A DNA stretch of 64,000 nt from Campylobacter concisus ATCC 51562 (GCF_000466745.1 NZ_ANNI01000008.1:1-64000); one strand, 5' to 3'; counted from the first letter of the stretch, positions 19,347 through 29,111 are shown. Program-made: numbers and translations. The notes: generated from the letters alone by a model not told the origin.

Positions 19347-19888
19347 TGCAAGATTTTATTCAGTGGACGTTAAAGGCTATTAGGGACGAAGGCCCTTTGA
19401 TGAGCTGGATGGAGGAAAGGCGTGTTGAATGGACGCCTTTGCTCGCATCTAGGCTTAAATTTTTACTTGAAGGAAGGGCTTTTATAACTATAAGTGATGA
19501 AGAGCGAAGATGGTTTGAAATTTATCTTTTAAAAAAGATGAACCATTCAAAAAGTATCAGACCGTTTTTGCCATTTTTTAGCCTAAGATCGCTTTATCCA
19601 TCACTTGATGAGATAGAGACAAATGAGCAAAAGCAGCTTCTAAAAGATATGCTAAGTCTTGCTTTCCCAAACGGGTACTTGTTTTTTTATATCGGAAAGA
19701 GCCTTGATAGATATGCGAATTTAGCCAAAAGTGATGAGGATAGTTATATGTGGCTATTTGACGAGCAGGCGCAAAACAGCTTTACTCTTAGCTCGAGCGA
19801 TGAAAATTTAGATATTAAACTAATAAGTCTTTGCAAAATTTTTGATAAAAGTATCGATGCGGCGCTCTTTGCAAAGGTGATACTCTAA
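19346..19888 (+). CDS. hobA: DnaA-binding replication initiation factor HobA
   Basis: HobA is the epsilonproteobacterial functional counterpart of DiaA. It binds DnaA domains I-II and promotes DnaA assembly at oriC. The 180-residue protein resembles H. pylori HobA as I remember it: an N-terminal helical segment, RRWFEIYLLKKMN, a YMWLFDEQ segment, and a C-terminus LDIKLISLCKIFDKSI ending in KVIL. The neighbourhood lysC-hobA-holB-folP also matches H. pylori. The start overlaps the lysC stop (TAATG). Confidence 0.88.
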   Translation: MQDFIQWTLKAIRDEGPLMSWMEERRVEWTPLLASRLKFLLEGRAFITISDEERRWFEIYLLKKMNHSKSIRPFLPFFSLRSLYPSLDEIETNEQKQLLKDMLSLAFPNGYLFFYIGKSLDRYANLAKSDEDSYMWLFDEQAQNSFTLSSSDENLDIKLISLCKIFDKSIDAALFAKVIL

Positions 19889-20509
19889 ATGCTTAATAAA
19901 ATCGTCGTTACAAGCGATTTTGAAAATTTAAAAGCCAAACTTGAAGATGAGTTTGGTATAAATAATTTAAGATTTTATATAAGTGATGATTTTTTGCTAG
20001 AAAATGCAAAGGAGGTCATCGCAGAAGCATACATTGCTGAAAAAGATGAAAAAATTTTAGTAATATATGCTAATTCTTTTAGGACAGAGGCTCAAAATGC
20101 ACTTTTAAAGATCATCGAAGAGCCTCCAAGAAATATCAAATTTATAATAGCAACGCAGAGTAAAAATTTACTTCTACCAACGATTAGATCAAGAATGCTC
20201 ATAGAAAATAATCTCACCAAAAAGCCAAAAATAACTCTTGATCTAAACTTAAAATCGCTTAGCCTAAAAGAGCTAACAAGCTTTATCGATCAAAAGATCG
20301 CAGACGAGCAAGCTCAGAAATTTGGCAAAAACGAGCTAAAAGAGCTTGTTGGCGTTATCGTGACAAAGGCGGTCGACAGCGGGTATAAATTTAGCGGCGA
20401 TGAGATGGATTATTTTTTCTCGCTTATTAGGCTTGCTGATCTAAATGCCAAGTCTCACGCCGTGCTAACGCCACTACTGCTTACTATATTTCAAAAAGGA
20501 CGACGTTGA
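19889..20509 (+). CDS. holB: DNA polymerase III subunit delta'
   Basis: A small clamp-loader subunit. AQNALLKIIEEPPRNIKFI and LLPTIRSRM are the characteristic delta'/tau motifs of the AAA+ clamp-loader fold. At 206 residues it is much shorter than E. coli delta' (334). The protein has neither a P-loop nor the zinc module, and the C-terminal collar domain is reduced, as in other epsilonproteobacteria. It begins immediately after hobA and overlaps folP by four bases. Confidence 0.9.
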   Translation: MLNKIVVTSDFENLKAKLEDEFGINNLRFYISDDFLLENAKEVIAEAYIAEKDEKILVIYANSFRTEAQNALLKIIEEPPRNIKFIIATQSKNLLLPTIRSRMLIENNLTKKPKITLDLNLKSLSLKELTSFIDQKIADEQAQKFGKNELKELVGVIVTKAVDSGYKFSGDEMDYFFSLIRLADLNAKSHAVLTPLLLTIFQKGRR

Positions 20510-21645
20510 AATTTTATAAGATAAATAACAAAAGTGACTTTGATGAAATTTGCAAAGCCATTTCGCCAAGTCCTGCTGGTGCGAAGCTCATGCGTGAAAA
20601 GAGCGAGATAAATTTTATATTTATAGATGAGATAAAAACCCCAGCGGCAAATATCCTAAAGCAAGATGCACTTAGCGTTGGAGCCGAGCTTGTGACGCAT
20701 AAAGATACGATTTTGGGCAAACAGAGCCTAAACAAAGCCTTACTAATGGCGACAAATGCACAGCTTAGACAGCTAGCTAAAAAAGAGAAGTTGCAAGACT
20801 TTGGACTTAAAAATTTAGCAGCCTTTTTAGAGACAAAATTTATAAAGCCCGTAAAGCCTCTTATAATGGGCGTTGCAAATATAAACACAGATAGCTTTAA
20901 CGAACAAAGCCGCATAAATACGCAAAATGGCATCTCAAAAATAGAAGCCATGATCGAAGCAGGTGCAGACTATATCGACCTTGGCGGCGTTAGCTCAAGG
21001 CCAGGGAGCGAGTATTGCGGACGTGAGGAGGAGTTTAGGCGCATAAAAGATATCATTGAAGAAATTTATAGGCTAAATTTACACGAAAAGGCGAAATTTA
21101 GCCTTGATAGCTTTGATGAGTATTGTTTAGAATTTGCGCTAAATCACGGCTTTAAGATGATAAATGACATCACGGCAAACGCCTCACTTGCCACGCTTGC
21201 GGCGCGATATGACGCTGAGTTTTGCATGATGCATATGCAAGGCGATCCAGCCACCATGCAGGTTGCGCCAAAATATAATGACTTAATCGGCGAGATAGCA
21301 GACTTTTTTGAGCAAAAGATAGCCCTAGCAAAGGAGCTTGGCGCCAAAAAGCTAGTGCTTGATGTGGGTATTGGCTTTGGCAAGACGGCTGAACAAAATT
21401 TATTGCTTATTAAGCATTTGGAGCATTTTTTGAAATTTGATTGCCCACTACTGGTAGGTGCAAGCCGCAAATCAGTCATAAATCACTACCACCCAAGCGA
21501 GGTCAAAGACCGCTTACCAGGCTCGCTTTATCTGCATCTAAAGGCCTTCGAAAACGGCGCACAGATCATTAGAACACACGATGTGGCAGAGCACAAGCAG
21601 CTTTTTGATATGCATGAGGCGATGAAGCAAGCCACGCTTTGGTAG
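20506..21645 (+). CDS. folP: Dihydropteroate synthase with N-terminal extension
   Basis: Condenses p-aminobenzoate with hydroxymethyl-dihydropterin diphosphate in folate synthesis; the target of sulfonamides. The TIM-barrel domain starts near residue 117 with PLIMGVANINTDSF, then DYIDLGGVSSRPGSEY, KMINDITAN, DVGIGFGKT and LVGASRKSVIN. About 115 residues precede it, an extension I recall from H. pylori and Campylobacter FolP, of unknown use. The start is TTG, overlapping the holB stop. Five bases after the TAG stop, sequence homologous to NADAR proteins begins. Confidence 0.94.
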   Translation: MKFYKINNKSDFDEICKAISPSPAGAKLMREKSEINFIFIDEIKTPAANILKQDALSVGAELVTHKDTILGKQSLNKALLMATNAQLRQLAKKEKLQDFGLKNLAAFLETKFIKPVKPLIMGVANINTDSFNEQSRINTQNGISKIEAMIEAGADYIDLGGVSSRPGSEYCGREEEFRRIKDIIEEIYRLNLHEKAKFSLDSFDEYCLEFALNHGFKMINDITANASLATLAARYDAEFCMMHMQGDPATMQVAPKYNDLIGEIADFFEQKIALAKELGAKKLVLDVGIGFGKTAEQNLLLIKHLEHFLKFDCPLLVGASRKSVINHYHPSEVKDRLPGSLYLHLKAFENGAQIIRTHDVAEHKQLFDMHEAMKQATLW

Positions 21646-21650
21646 GGCGT

Positions 21651-22069
21651 TTGGCTAAAAAGGCTGAGTACTTTGGTGATAAAGAGGCTTTGGAGAAAAT
21701 TTATCTGCCAAAGATCCAGCGCAGATGAAGGCGCTTGGCAGGCAGGTGCATGGCTTTGACGCTAAGGTCTGGGATGAGATCAAATTTGGCGTCGTGCTAA
21801 ATGCTACCTACCTAAAATTTAGCCAAAATGCACCTTTTCGAGACTTTTTGCTCCAAACTGGGAGTAAAATTTTAGTCGAGGCAAGTCCTGTTGATAAAAT
21901 TTGGGGCATAGGTTTGGCCACAAGCGATGAAAATGCGCAAAATCCTACGAAGTGGCGAGGGCAAAATTTACTTGGCTTTGCGCTGATGAGGGCTAGAGAC
22001 GAGATAGTAAAGGTCTATAAAAATGTCCATTTACTTGACGCTAAAGAGCTAAATTTAGATCATTTATAA
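21651..22069 (+). pseudogene. Decayed NADAR (YbiA-like) gene: 5' end missing plus one frameshift
   Basis: From 21651 the sequence reads LAKKAEYFGDKEALEKI in one frame, then slips. From 21707 a second frame reads AKDPAQMKALGRQVHGF and continues through WRGQNLLGFALMRARDEIV to a stop at 22069. Together these match the NADAR domain of YbiA-like N-glycosidases. One missing T in ATT-TATCT near 21701 would restore EKILSAKDPAQ. The N-terminal 30-45 residues of the family are absent; the match starts five bases after the folP stop. An internal ATG at 21725 leaves a 114-residue frame, unlikely to be functional. I read it as the remnant of a gene lost between folP and ligA. Confidence 0.8.
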
Positions 22070-22110
22070 AGTATGTTTAAGATAAAATGCGGTGTAAATT
22101 TGGAGCAAAA

Positions 22111-24054
22111 ATGACAAAACAAGAGTATGAAAAAGCGGTAGAGACGCTAAATGCGTGGGCAAAGGCCTACTACGACGAGGATGAGCCACTTGCAAGTGAC
22201 GAGGAGTATGACGCGCTATATCACGCTGTGCTTGATTATGAGCAGACAAATCCAAGCGAAATTTCTATCTTTTCACCTACAAAACGCGTGGGCGGCACCG
22301 TAAAAGAGGGCTTTAGCAAGGCTAATCACATCAAACGCATGTGGAGTATGGAAGATATTTTTGATCTAGCCGAGCTTGATGCGTGGCTAAAGCGTGGTGA
22401 TAAAGAGAACTTAACCTTTGTTGCTGAGCCAAAATTTGACGGAGCGAGCTTAAATTTGCTTTATGAAAACGGCGTTTTGGTTAGGGCGATTACTAGGGGT
22501 GATGGCATTACAGGCGAAGACGTGACGCAAAATGCAAAGACGATAAATTCTGTTTTAAAGAGCATTGATTACAAAGGGCTAATTGAAATCAGGGGCGAGG
22601 TCGTCATAAGAAAAGATGACTTTGAGCTACTAAACGCAGAGCGTGCAAAAGAGGGCGAGGCGCCACTTTCAAACCCTAGAAATGCAGCTGCTGGAAGCCT
22701 AAGACAGCTTGATAGTGCGGTGACTGCTAAAAGAAAGCTACTTTTTATACCTTGGGGCGTGGGCGAGCATACTCTTGGGCTAAAAGATCACAGCGAGGTG
22801 ATGAAATTTGTGCGTGATCTTGGCTTTGAAAGAGATGATTTTTTTAAAATTTTAACAAAAGATGAGCTTGAGGCTGCATACAACGAGCTTTTAGCAAATC
22901 GTGACTCAAAAAGCGTAATGATGGATGGCATGGTGATACGCGTAAACGACCTTACACGCTGCGAAGAGCTGGGCTATACGGTCAAATTTCCAAAATTTAT
23001 GGTGGCGTTTAAATTTCCAGCCATTGAAAAGGTGACTAGACTAAAAGATGTCGCACTTCAAGTTGGCAGAAGCGGTGTAGTAACGCCTGTTGGCGTACTT
23101 GATGAGGTAAACATAGACGGCGCCAACGTAAAATCAGCCACGCTTCATAACTTTGATGAAATAGAGCGCCTTGGCGTTATGAAAAACGACTATATCGGCA
23201 TCATCCGCTCAGGAGACGTCATTCCAAAGATAACAAAAGTTTATAAAGATAGGCGAGATGGCAGCGAGCAGGCGATAGAGAGGCCTAAATTTTGCCCAGT
23301 TTGCGGCTCGCACTTGCTTGATGAGGGAGCGTTTTTGAAGTGCCAAAATTTAAGCTGTAGGGCAAGAGTGGTTGGCTCAATAATTCACTACGCATCGAAA
23401 AAATGCCTAAATATAGACGGCCTTGGTGATGCGATCGTAAATTTGCTATTTGACAAGGGGTTAATTGCCTGCATAAAAGACATTTACGGCCTTAAATTTG
23501 ATGATCTCATGGTGCTTGAGGGCTTTAAAGAGAAAAAGGTAAATAACCTTTTAAATGCTATTGAAGCTAGCAAAGGTGCAGAGCTATCGCGCTTTATCAC
23601 GGGGCTTGGCTGCGAGCACATCGGCGAAGTAGCGGCTAAAAAGCTAGCAAGTAGCTTTGGGCTGGGCTGGCTTGACGCTAGCTTTGAAGAGCTAACCTCG
23701 CTTGAGGGCTTTGGCGTGGAGATGGCAAATAGTCTAATTGATTTTGCCGAGGTAAATAGAGCAGAAATTTTAGCTCTTAGCCAGATCGTGCAGCCAAGCG
23801 TGGCGCAGGTGCAAAGCGTCTCAAACGCGCTAAGTGGCAAAACGGTCGTGATAACTGGCACGCTAAGTCGCCCAAGAGATGAGATAAAGGCCGAGCTTGA
23901 GAGTTTTGGCGCAAAGGTTTCAAACTCAGTTTCTAAAAAAACGGACTTTGTCTTAGCTGGCGAGGAGGCTGGCAGTAAGCTTGATAAAGCAAATGAGCTA
24001 GGCGTGCGAGTGATCGATGAGAGCGAATATGAGAGGCTAAAACTTGAGGTTTGA
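22111..24054 (+). CDS. ligA: NAD-dependent DNA ligase LigA
   Basis: Seals nicks using NAD+. Residues about 1-60 are the Ia domain that binds nicotinamide mononucleotide. The adenylation motif KFDG is at 108-111 with catalytic Lys108. An OB fold, a four-Cys zinc finger (CPVCGSHL, then CQNLSCRARV), helix-hairpin-helix repeats and a C-terminal BRCT domain (GKTVVITGTLSRPRDEIKAE) follow. At 647 residues it is typical. I place the start at ATG 22111, with GGAG five bases upstream and family-like MTKQEYEKAVETLN; an ATG at 22087 is in frame but lacks this. The end overlaps tlyA. Confidence 0.97.
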   Translation: MTKQEYEKAVETLNAWAKAYYDEDEPLASDEEYDALYHAVLDYEQTNPSEISIFSPTKRVGGTVKEGFSKANHIKRMWSMEDIFDLAELDAWLKRGDKENLTFVAEPKFDGASLNLLYENGVLVRAITRGDGITGEDVTQNAKTINSVLKSIDYKGLIEIRGEVVIRKDDFELLNAERAKEGEAPLSNPRNAAAGSLRQLDSAVTAKRKLLFIPWGVGEHTLGLKDHSEVMKFVRDLGFERDDFFKILTKDELEAAYNELLANRDSKSVMMDGMVIRVNDLTRCEELGYTVKFPKFMVAFKFPAIEKVTRLKDVALQVGRSGVVTPVGVLDEVNIDGANVKSATLHNFDEIERLGVMKNDYIGIIRSGDVIPKITKVYKDRRDGSEQAIERPKFCPVCGSHLLDEGAFLKCQNLSCRARVVGSIIHYASKKCLNIDGLGDAIVNLLFDKGLIACIKDIYGLKFDDLMVLEGFKEKKVNNLLNAIEASKGAELSRFITGLGCEHIGEVAAKKLASSFGLGWLDASFEELTSLEGFGVEMANSLIDFAEVNRAEILALSQIVQPSVAQVQSVSNALSGKTVVITGTLSRPRDEIKAELESFGAKVSNSVSKKTDFVLAGEEAGSKLDKANELGVRVIDESEYERLKLEV

Positions 24055-24757
24055 TAACTACGTCGCAAGCGTTTTAAACATAAGCAGAAACAAGGCGAGT
24101 GAGCTCATTAAATCTGGCAAGGTGCTAACAAATGGCGAAATTTGCACTAAGGTTTCAAGCGAGGTTAGCGAAGCTAAAATTTCGCTGCTTGATGAAATTT
24201 ATGTTGGGCGAGGGGCACTTAAGCTAAAGAGCTTTTTGGAATCGATGAAATTTGATCTAGCTGGCAAAAACGCGCTTGATATCGGCAGCTCGACTGGTGG
24301 CTTTATGCAAATTTTGCTTGAGCGTGGCGTAAAAAGCGTGACTGGTGTGGATGTGGGCAATGATCAGTTAGACGCTAGCTTAAGAAGCGATGAGCGAGTA
24401 AAAATTTATGAAAAGACCGATATAAGAGAGTTTGCCAAGCAAGGACAAGATAAATTTGATCTAATAACCTGCGATGTTAGCTTTATCTCTTTGGCTGAAA
24501 TTTTGCCTGCCATTTGTGAGCTAGCAAGTGAAAATTCGCTCATTATCACGCTTTTTAAGCCACAATTTGAAGTGGGTGTTGGCGTAAAACGAAATAAAAA
24601 AGGCGTCGTCACTGATATGAAAGCTATAAATTTAGCGATGAAGAGATTTGAAGTGATGGCTAATGGCTTAGGATTTAAAATGATAGCTTGCAAAGAGTGC
24701 GAAGTAAAAGGGAAAGAGGGAAATGCCGAATTTTTCTACGCTTTTAACAAAAGATAA
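24044..24757 (+). CDS. tlyA: TlyA-family 2'-O-methyltransferase (hemolysin A)
   Basis: The N-terminal 60 residues form an S4 RNA-binding domain (NISRNKASELIKSGKVLTNG). A FtsJ-like SAM methyltransferase follows, with NALDIGSSTGGFMQILLERG, FDLITCDVSFISL and IITLFKPQFE. In Mycobacterium and Campylobacter TlyA 2'-O-methylates rRNA and affects capreomycin sensitivity. At 237 residues it fits the short type I form. The TTG start overlaps ligA by 11 bases. Confidence 0.92.
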   Translation: MRFDNYVASVLNISRNKASELIKSGKVLTNGEICTKVSSEVSEAKISLLDEIYVGRGALKLKSFLESMKFDLAGKNALDIGSSTGGFMQILLERGVKSVTGVDVGNDQLDASLRSDERVKIYEKTDIREFAKQGQDKFDLITCDVSFISLAEILPAICELASENSLIITLFKPQFEVGVGVKRNKKGVVTDMKAINLAMKRFEVMANGLGFKMIACKECEVKGKEGNAEFFYAFNKR

Positions 24758-25616
24758 CATCACTGCCGTTGCGATCGGGCACTTTGACGGCGTGCATAGA
24801 GGGCATAAACAGCTTTTAAAGCAGCTTGGCGAGTTTGGCGGACTTGTCGTGATCGATAAAAATAAAGCCAACATCACGCCAAAGCTAAAGCGAGCGGAGT
24901 ACTCAAACTATCCTTGCTTTTTGTATGATTTTGACACTATTAAAGGGCTTAGCGGCGAGGAATTTATCGCACTTTTAAAACATGATTTTAAAAATTTAAA
25001 AAAGATTGTTGTTGGATTTGATTTTAGATTTGGTAGAAATAGAGCGTGGGACAAGCACGATCTGAAAAGAATTTTTGATGGCGAGGTAGTGGTCGTTGAT
25101 GAGGTTTGTTATGACGGCATGGGCGTGCATAGCTCGGCCATTAGGGAGCTGATACGCCAAGGAAATATCCATGAGGCAAACAGGCTAATAGGCAGGGAGT
25201 ACTCAATCGAGGGCAACGTGATAAAAGGGCAGGGCATCGGTGCAAAGGAGCTAGTTGCAACGCTAAATTTGGATGTAAAAAACTATCTGTTGCCTAAAGA
25301 CGGCGTGTATGCCACAAGAACTAGGATAGGCTCATATACCTACGGCTCGGTCACATTTATAGGCAATAGGCTTAGTACAGATGGAAATTTTAGCGTCGAG
25401 ACACACATATTAGACGAGGTCACGCCAAAAGTAGCGAAGCATGTCGCGGTTTGTTTTATAAAACGCTTGCGAGATAATAAAAAATTTAACACACTTGAAG
25501 AGCTAAAAGAACAGATTAAATGCGATATAAACGGAGCTAGAGCTTGTGTTGGAGTGTGCGATCTTTTTGGCAACGAGACAATGAGATATTTTGATGGATA
25601 CGGAGCTGGCATATGA
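24723..25616 (+). CDS. ribF: Bifunctional riboflavin kinase/FAD synthetase
   Basis: Makes FMN and then FAD from riboflavin. The adenylyltransferase half starts with AIGHFDGVHRGHKQLL (about 18-33), followed by VVGFDFRFGRNR and SSAIRELIRQGNI. The kinase half begins near residue 168 (VIKGQGIGAKELVATLNL), where the usual PTANL motif is replaced by VATLNL. At 297 residues it is normal. It overlaps tlyA by 35 bases, unusually long, but GAGGG lies just before this ATG. Confidence 0.94.
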   Translation: MPNFSTLLTKDNITAVAIGHFDGVHRGHKQLLKQLGEFGGLVVIDKNKANITPKLKRAEYSNYPCFLYDFDTIKGLSGEEFIALLKHDFKNLKKIVVGFDFRFGRNRAWDKHDLKRIFDGEVVVVDEVCYDGMGVHSSAIRELIRQGNIHEANRLIGREYSIEGNVIKGQGIGAKELVATLNLDVKNYLLPKDGVYATRTRIGSYTYGSVTFIGNRLSTDGNFSVETHILDEVTPKVAKHVAVCFIKRLRDNKKFNTLEELKEQIKCDINGARACVGVCDLFGNETMRYFDGYGAGI

Positions 25617-26317
25617 GAGATGAAATTTTTAAAGAGCCTATAAGCAAGCAGTTTGAGTTTGACGACTTTGTGGCGAGCGTTTTTGATGATATGATCTCAC
25701 GCTCGGTGCCATTTTACGACGTGAGCTCAAATCTAAACGCAAAGCTGCTAGCTAAAATTTTGCCAAAAGATGCAAGTGTATGCGACCTTGGCTGCTCGAC
25801 GGCAAATAGCTTGCTTTTACTAAATAACCTTAGAAACGACCTCGTGCTAAGTGGCGTGGATAACTCTGAGGCGATGCTAGCAAACGCTAAAAACAAGGCA
25901 AAGGCATATGGTGCTAGTATAAATTTCATCCTAGCTGACATCACAGAGTGTGAGCTAACAGGCTTTGATGCAGTATTGGCAAACTACACCTTGCAGTTTA
26001 TCAGACCGCCAAAAAGGGCTGACCTAGTGCAAAAAATTTATAACGGACTAAATGAAAATGGAGTCTTTTTATTTAGTGAAAAGATCATCTTTGAAGATAA
26101 AAAACTTACTAAAAGTGTTATAGAAATTTACGAGGACTATAAGCAAGCGCAAGGCTACTCACGCTATGAGATCGCCCAAAAAAGAGAGGCGCTTGAAAAT
26201 GTGCTGGTGCCATATACCGAAGAAGAAAATAGAAATTTAACCCTAAATGCTGGCTTTAAGCGAGTCGAGAGCACATTTAAATGGGGAAATTTTATGAGTT
26301 TTTTGGCGTTTAAATAA
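25613..26317 (+). CDS. cmoA: Carboxy-S-adenosyl-L-methionine synthase CmoA
   Basis: Makes carboxy-SAM from SAM and prephenate, the donor used by CmoB to build cmo5U at tRNA position 34. Motifs include DLGCSTANSLLLL (58 onward, SAM site), LSGVDNSEAMLANAK, NYTLQFI and SRYEIAQKREALENVLVPY. At 234 residues it is typical. It overlaps ribF by ATGA. Its partner cmoB is also in this window, at 39364-40233, so the pathway is complete but unlinked. Confidence 0.95.
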   Translation: MRDEIFKEPISKQFEFDDFVASVFDDMISRSVPFYDVSSNLNAKLLAKILPKDASVCDLGCSTANSLLLLNNLRNDLVLSGVDNSEAMLANAKNKAKAYGASINFILADITECELTGFDAVLANYTLQFIRPPKRADLVQKIYNGLNENGVFLFSEKIIFEDKKLTKSVIEIYEDYKQAQGYSRYEIAQKREALENVLVPYTEEENRNLTLNAGFKRVESTFKWGNFMSFLAFK

Positions 26318-26438
26318 ATTTAAAAATATCTGCTTTTGTATTTAAATATAAAATTTAACCACAAATAGTGAAGTTAAAATTTAGATTTTTTGGCTTCGCA
26401 ATGTCAAAATTTTTGGATTATGAAATTTGGTAGTAAAG

Positions 26439-26467
26439 AAATTTAGCGGGAGTTACCCGCTAAATTT
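26439..26467 (-). terminator. Perfect 12-bp hairpin ending fdhF
   Basis: AAATTTAGCGGG and CCCGCTAAATTT pair perfectly around a five-base AGTTA loop. The stem includes part of the fdhF stop codon region, and the minus strand continues into a T-rich stretch. It should terminate fdhF, and the symmetric AT-rich ends suggest it may also stop rightward transcripts from cmoA. Confidence 0.85.
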
Positions 26468-28742
26468 ACTCATTTATCGCTGCGTTTCCGTGGTGGTGGA
26501 AGTCATCGTAGATGATTTTTGAAGTTTGGAATTTTATGCGTTTTAGCTCGCGAACTCGTAAAAATTCTTCTTCATCGATCTTTTTGATCTGAATAGCTGC
26601 TTTAAATGTCGGAGTCTTACTGATGTAGTCCCAGCCACTGCTTGTTAACTCATTGCAAGAGCTCTCCCAGTAGTGGAAAGTCATCTGAATGATGCCATCA
26701 GGCACGATGTCTGTTACTTCAGCTTTTACGACGATATAGCCGTATCTACTCCATGCTTTGATGAAGTCGCCTTGTTTTAAGCCATATCTTGCTGCAAGTG
26801 CTGGATTCATTTCGGCGATAGGTCCGATGCTATCTCCACCCTCTTCGATCGCTCGTGAGCGTCTTGTCATAGTGCCAACGGTGTATTGATAGACTTTTCT
26901 AGTGGTTAGAAGCTGTATCGGATACTCATCGTCAGTCTTTTCATCGACTGAGCCAGCCATGATAGGATACTCAGGCGACATGTTCATTTTCTTGGCAAAC
27001 TCAAGTTTTGCGCTCTCGATCTTATCGGCCTTATCCACAAAGAGGCATGGCACAAAACGACCCTTGCCATCAGGTGTGAAAAATTTCTTATCAAGATACA
27101 AGCTCTGACCGCCCATATCATCTTCGTTTGGACATGGCCAGTGAAGTCCGTGATACTTTTTGATACGGTAATAACTCATGCCACCATATCGTCTTGGGTC
27201 GCATTTTCTAACTTCTTCCCAAATTTCTTCTGGTGAGTTGAAGTTAAAGCCCTCAGTTGCTCCTAAACGGCGTGCGATCTCGCAAACGATCCACCAGTCT
27301 TGTCTAGCATCTCCTGGAGGTGTGATGACTGCTTCGTTGTGCTGTACGCGGCGCTCTGCGTTTGTATAAAGTCCTTCTTTCTCGCTACTTGCAACACCTG
27401 GAAGTATGACGTCAGCTTTTAGTGAAGTCTCGGTTAAAAATAGATCTTGTACGACGTAGAAATCAACATTAGCGATACCTTTTAAAAAGTGGTTGGTATT
27501 TGGCTCAGAGATGACTGGATTTTCGCCGATAGTCCAAAAGAAATGAACTTTGCCATCAAGTATCGCATCAGGTACTTCGGTTTTGTGAACGCCTATTTTT
27601 GAGCTCAAAAATCCAGGTTCTAGGTGCCACATTTTTTCAAACCAAGCTCTTTGCTCTGGATCAGTGACTGAGCCAAGATTTGGGAAGATATTTGGCAAAA
27701 CACCCATATCGCAGCAGCCTTGAACATTCTCTTGGCCTCTTAGTGGTAAGTCGCCTGTGCCAAGCTCGCAGATGTTGCCGGTGATCAAGAATAAATTTGA
27801 TACATCGCAAACTCCGCCAACGCCGTGGTTAAAGTGAGTTACACCCATACCGTGAGTGATAACAGCTGGCTTTGTGGTAGCGTACATCCTAGCAGCTGCT
27901 CTGATATCCTCTGGATTTAGCCTTGTGTATTTAGCCACGACCTCTGGAGCATAGTCTTTTACAGCTTCTTTGACATACTCAATGCCTATTGTGTGATCTC
28001 TTACAAATTCTTCATTTACAAGGCCTTCTTCGATGATGGTGTAAAGAAGTGCGTTGATAACTGGGATATTGTGCTCTGGCTCTAGTTGTAAGTGAATGTC
28101 AGCCCTGCTTGCAAACTCAGTCTTAATAGGGTCGATGACGATCAGTTTCGCACCACGGTTTAGTGCTCTTTGGATGTGCATAGCTGCGATTGGGTGACCA
28201 TTTTCTGGGTTTGAGCCTATCATTAATATACAATTACTATAAGTGCCAATCTCTGTAAAGCTATTTGTGGCAGCTCCGTTTCCGATTGTTTTAGCAAGTC
28301 CTGCTACTGTCGGAGCGTGTCAAATTCTAGCGCAGTGGTCAACGTTATTTGTACCAATTACTGCACGCATTAATTTTTGAGCAACGTAGTTGTCCTCAAG
28401 TGTACAACGTGCTGAGAAATTTCCAGCTAATGCGTCTGGGCCATATTTTGCTTTGGTTTCTTTCATTTTTTCTACGACAAGATCAAGTGCCTCGTCCCAG
28501 CTGGCTTCTTCAAAATCACCATCCTTTGAAAATACGCCATTTTTCTTTCTGATAAGTGGTTTTGTGAGTCTATCTGGACTTGCAACGTAATCCCAGCCAT
28601 AAAAGCCTTTTAAACATAAATTCCCTTGATTGACTGGATTGTCTTCAACGCCAGTGGCGGCACGAACGACATTATTTTCCACATGCAAGGTTACTTGACA
28701 GCCTGTCCCGCAATAAGGACAGATGACTTTGCCTTCTTTCAT
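26466..28742 (-). CDS. fdhF: Selenocysteine formate dehydrogenase alpha subunit (FDH-H-like)
   Basis: A molybdopterin enzyme oxidising formate to CO2. The reading frame is interrupted only by an in-frame TGA at 28322-28320. Its context, VDHCARI-U-HAPTVAGL, matches E. coli FdhF (VDCCARV-U-HGPSVAGL), so the TGA encodes selenocysteine, residue 141 of 758. The N-terminal CPYCGTGC motif starts the 4Fe-4S site, and MIGSNPENGHP and GTMTRRS are further family motifs. No Tat signal is present, so it is cytoplasmic. I use ATG 28742, six bases after GGAG; an adjacent ATG at 28745 is equally possible. No beta subunit, hydrogenase or accessory gene is adjacent, so its electron partner is unknown. Confidence 0.95.
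28292..28306 (-). promoter_or_regulatory. Candidate SECIS hairpin for fdhF UGA
   Basis: On the minus strand, 13 bases after the UGA, TAGCA-GGACT-TGCTA forms a five-base-pair hairpin with GGAC in its loop. The E. coli fdhF SECIS apical part is GCAGGUCUGC, so GCAGGACUUGC here is closely similar. This is the expected site for SelB binding. Confidence 0.75.
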
Positions 28743-28745
28743 CAT

Positions 28746-29110
28746 TTTCTCCTTTACTATACAGTAATGCATATTTTTATATGGATAATATTACTAGCCG
28801 GATTCTTAATCTTTAATAAAAATTCTTTATCTATAAAAATAAATTTTTAATTTAAGTTAAAATTAATTTAATTCTACTAAAGCCAATTATTTAGGGATTT
28901 TAAAATTTATTTAAAATTAATAAATTTATTATAAAAGAAATAAAGATATAGAGATTTAGCTTTTTATATAAAATGAAGAAATTAATTCTAATTTTACTTT
29001 ATTTAAAAAGGTTATTCATATTGTGAGTAGATAAATTAATACTAAAGATGGAAAATTTTAAAATAGACTGTAAATTTTTGAATAAAAATATGAATAAAGG
29101 AAATTTAATA
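28746..29110. other. AT-rich gap between rpsO and fdhF
   Basis: About 360 bases, extremely A+T rich, lie upstream of fdhF and downstream of the rpsO terminator. No gene or repeat is convincing. A TATAGT 9-14 bases before the fdhF ribosome binding site and scattered AT blocks probably hold the fdhF promoter and its control sites, but I cannot assign them. Confidence 0.5.
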
Positions 29111-29111
29111 A

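Noticed and set aside
21725..22069. A free-standing 114-residue NADAR protein
   Set aside because: The NADAR homology continues upstream of this ATG in another frame, so the frame is the tail of a broken gene.
26466..28772. Two separate genes, a 150-residue and a 585-residue molybdopterin protein
   Set aside because: The break is a TGA in the exact selenocysteine context of FdhF, with a SECIS-like hairpin after it, so this is one gene.
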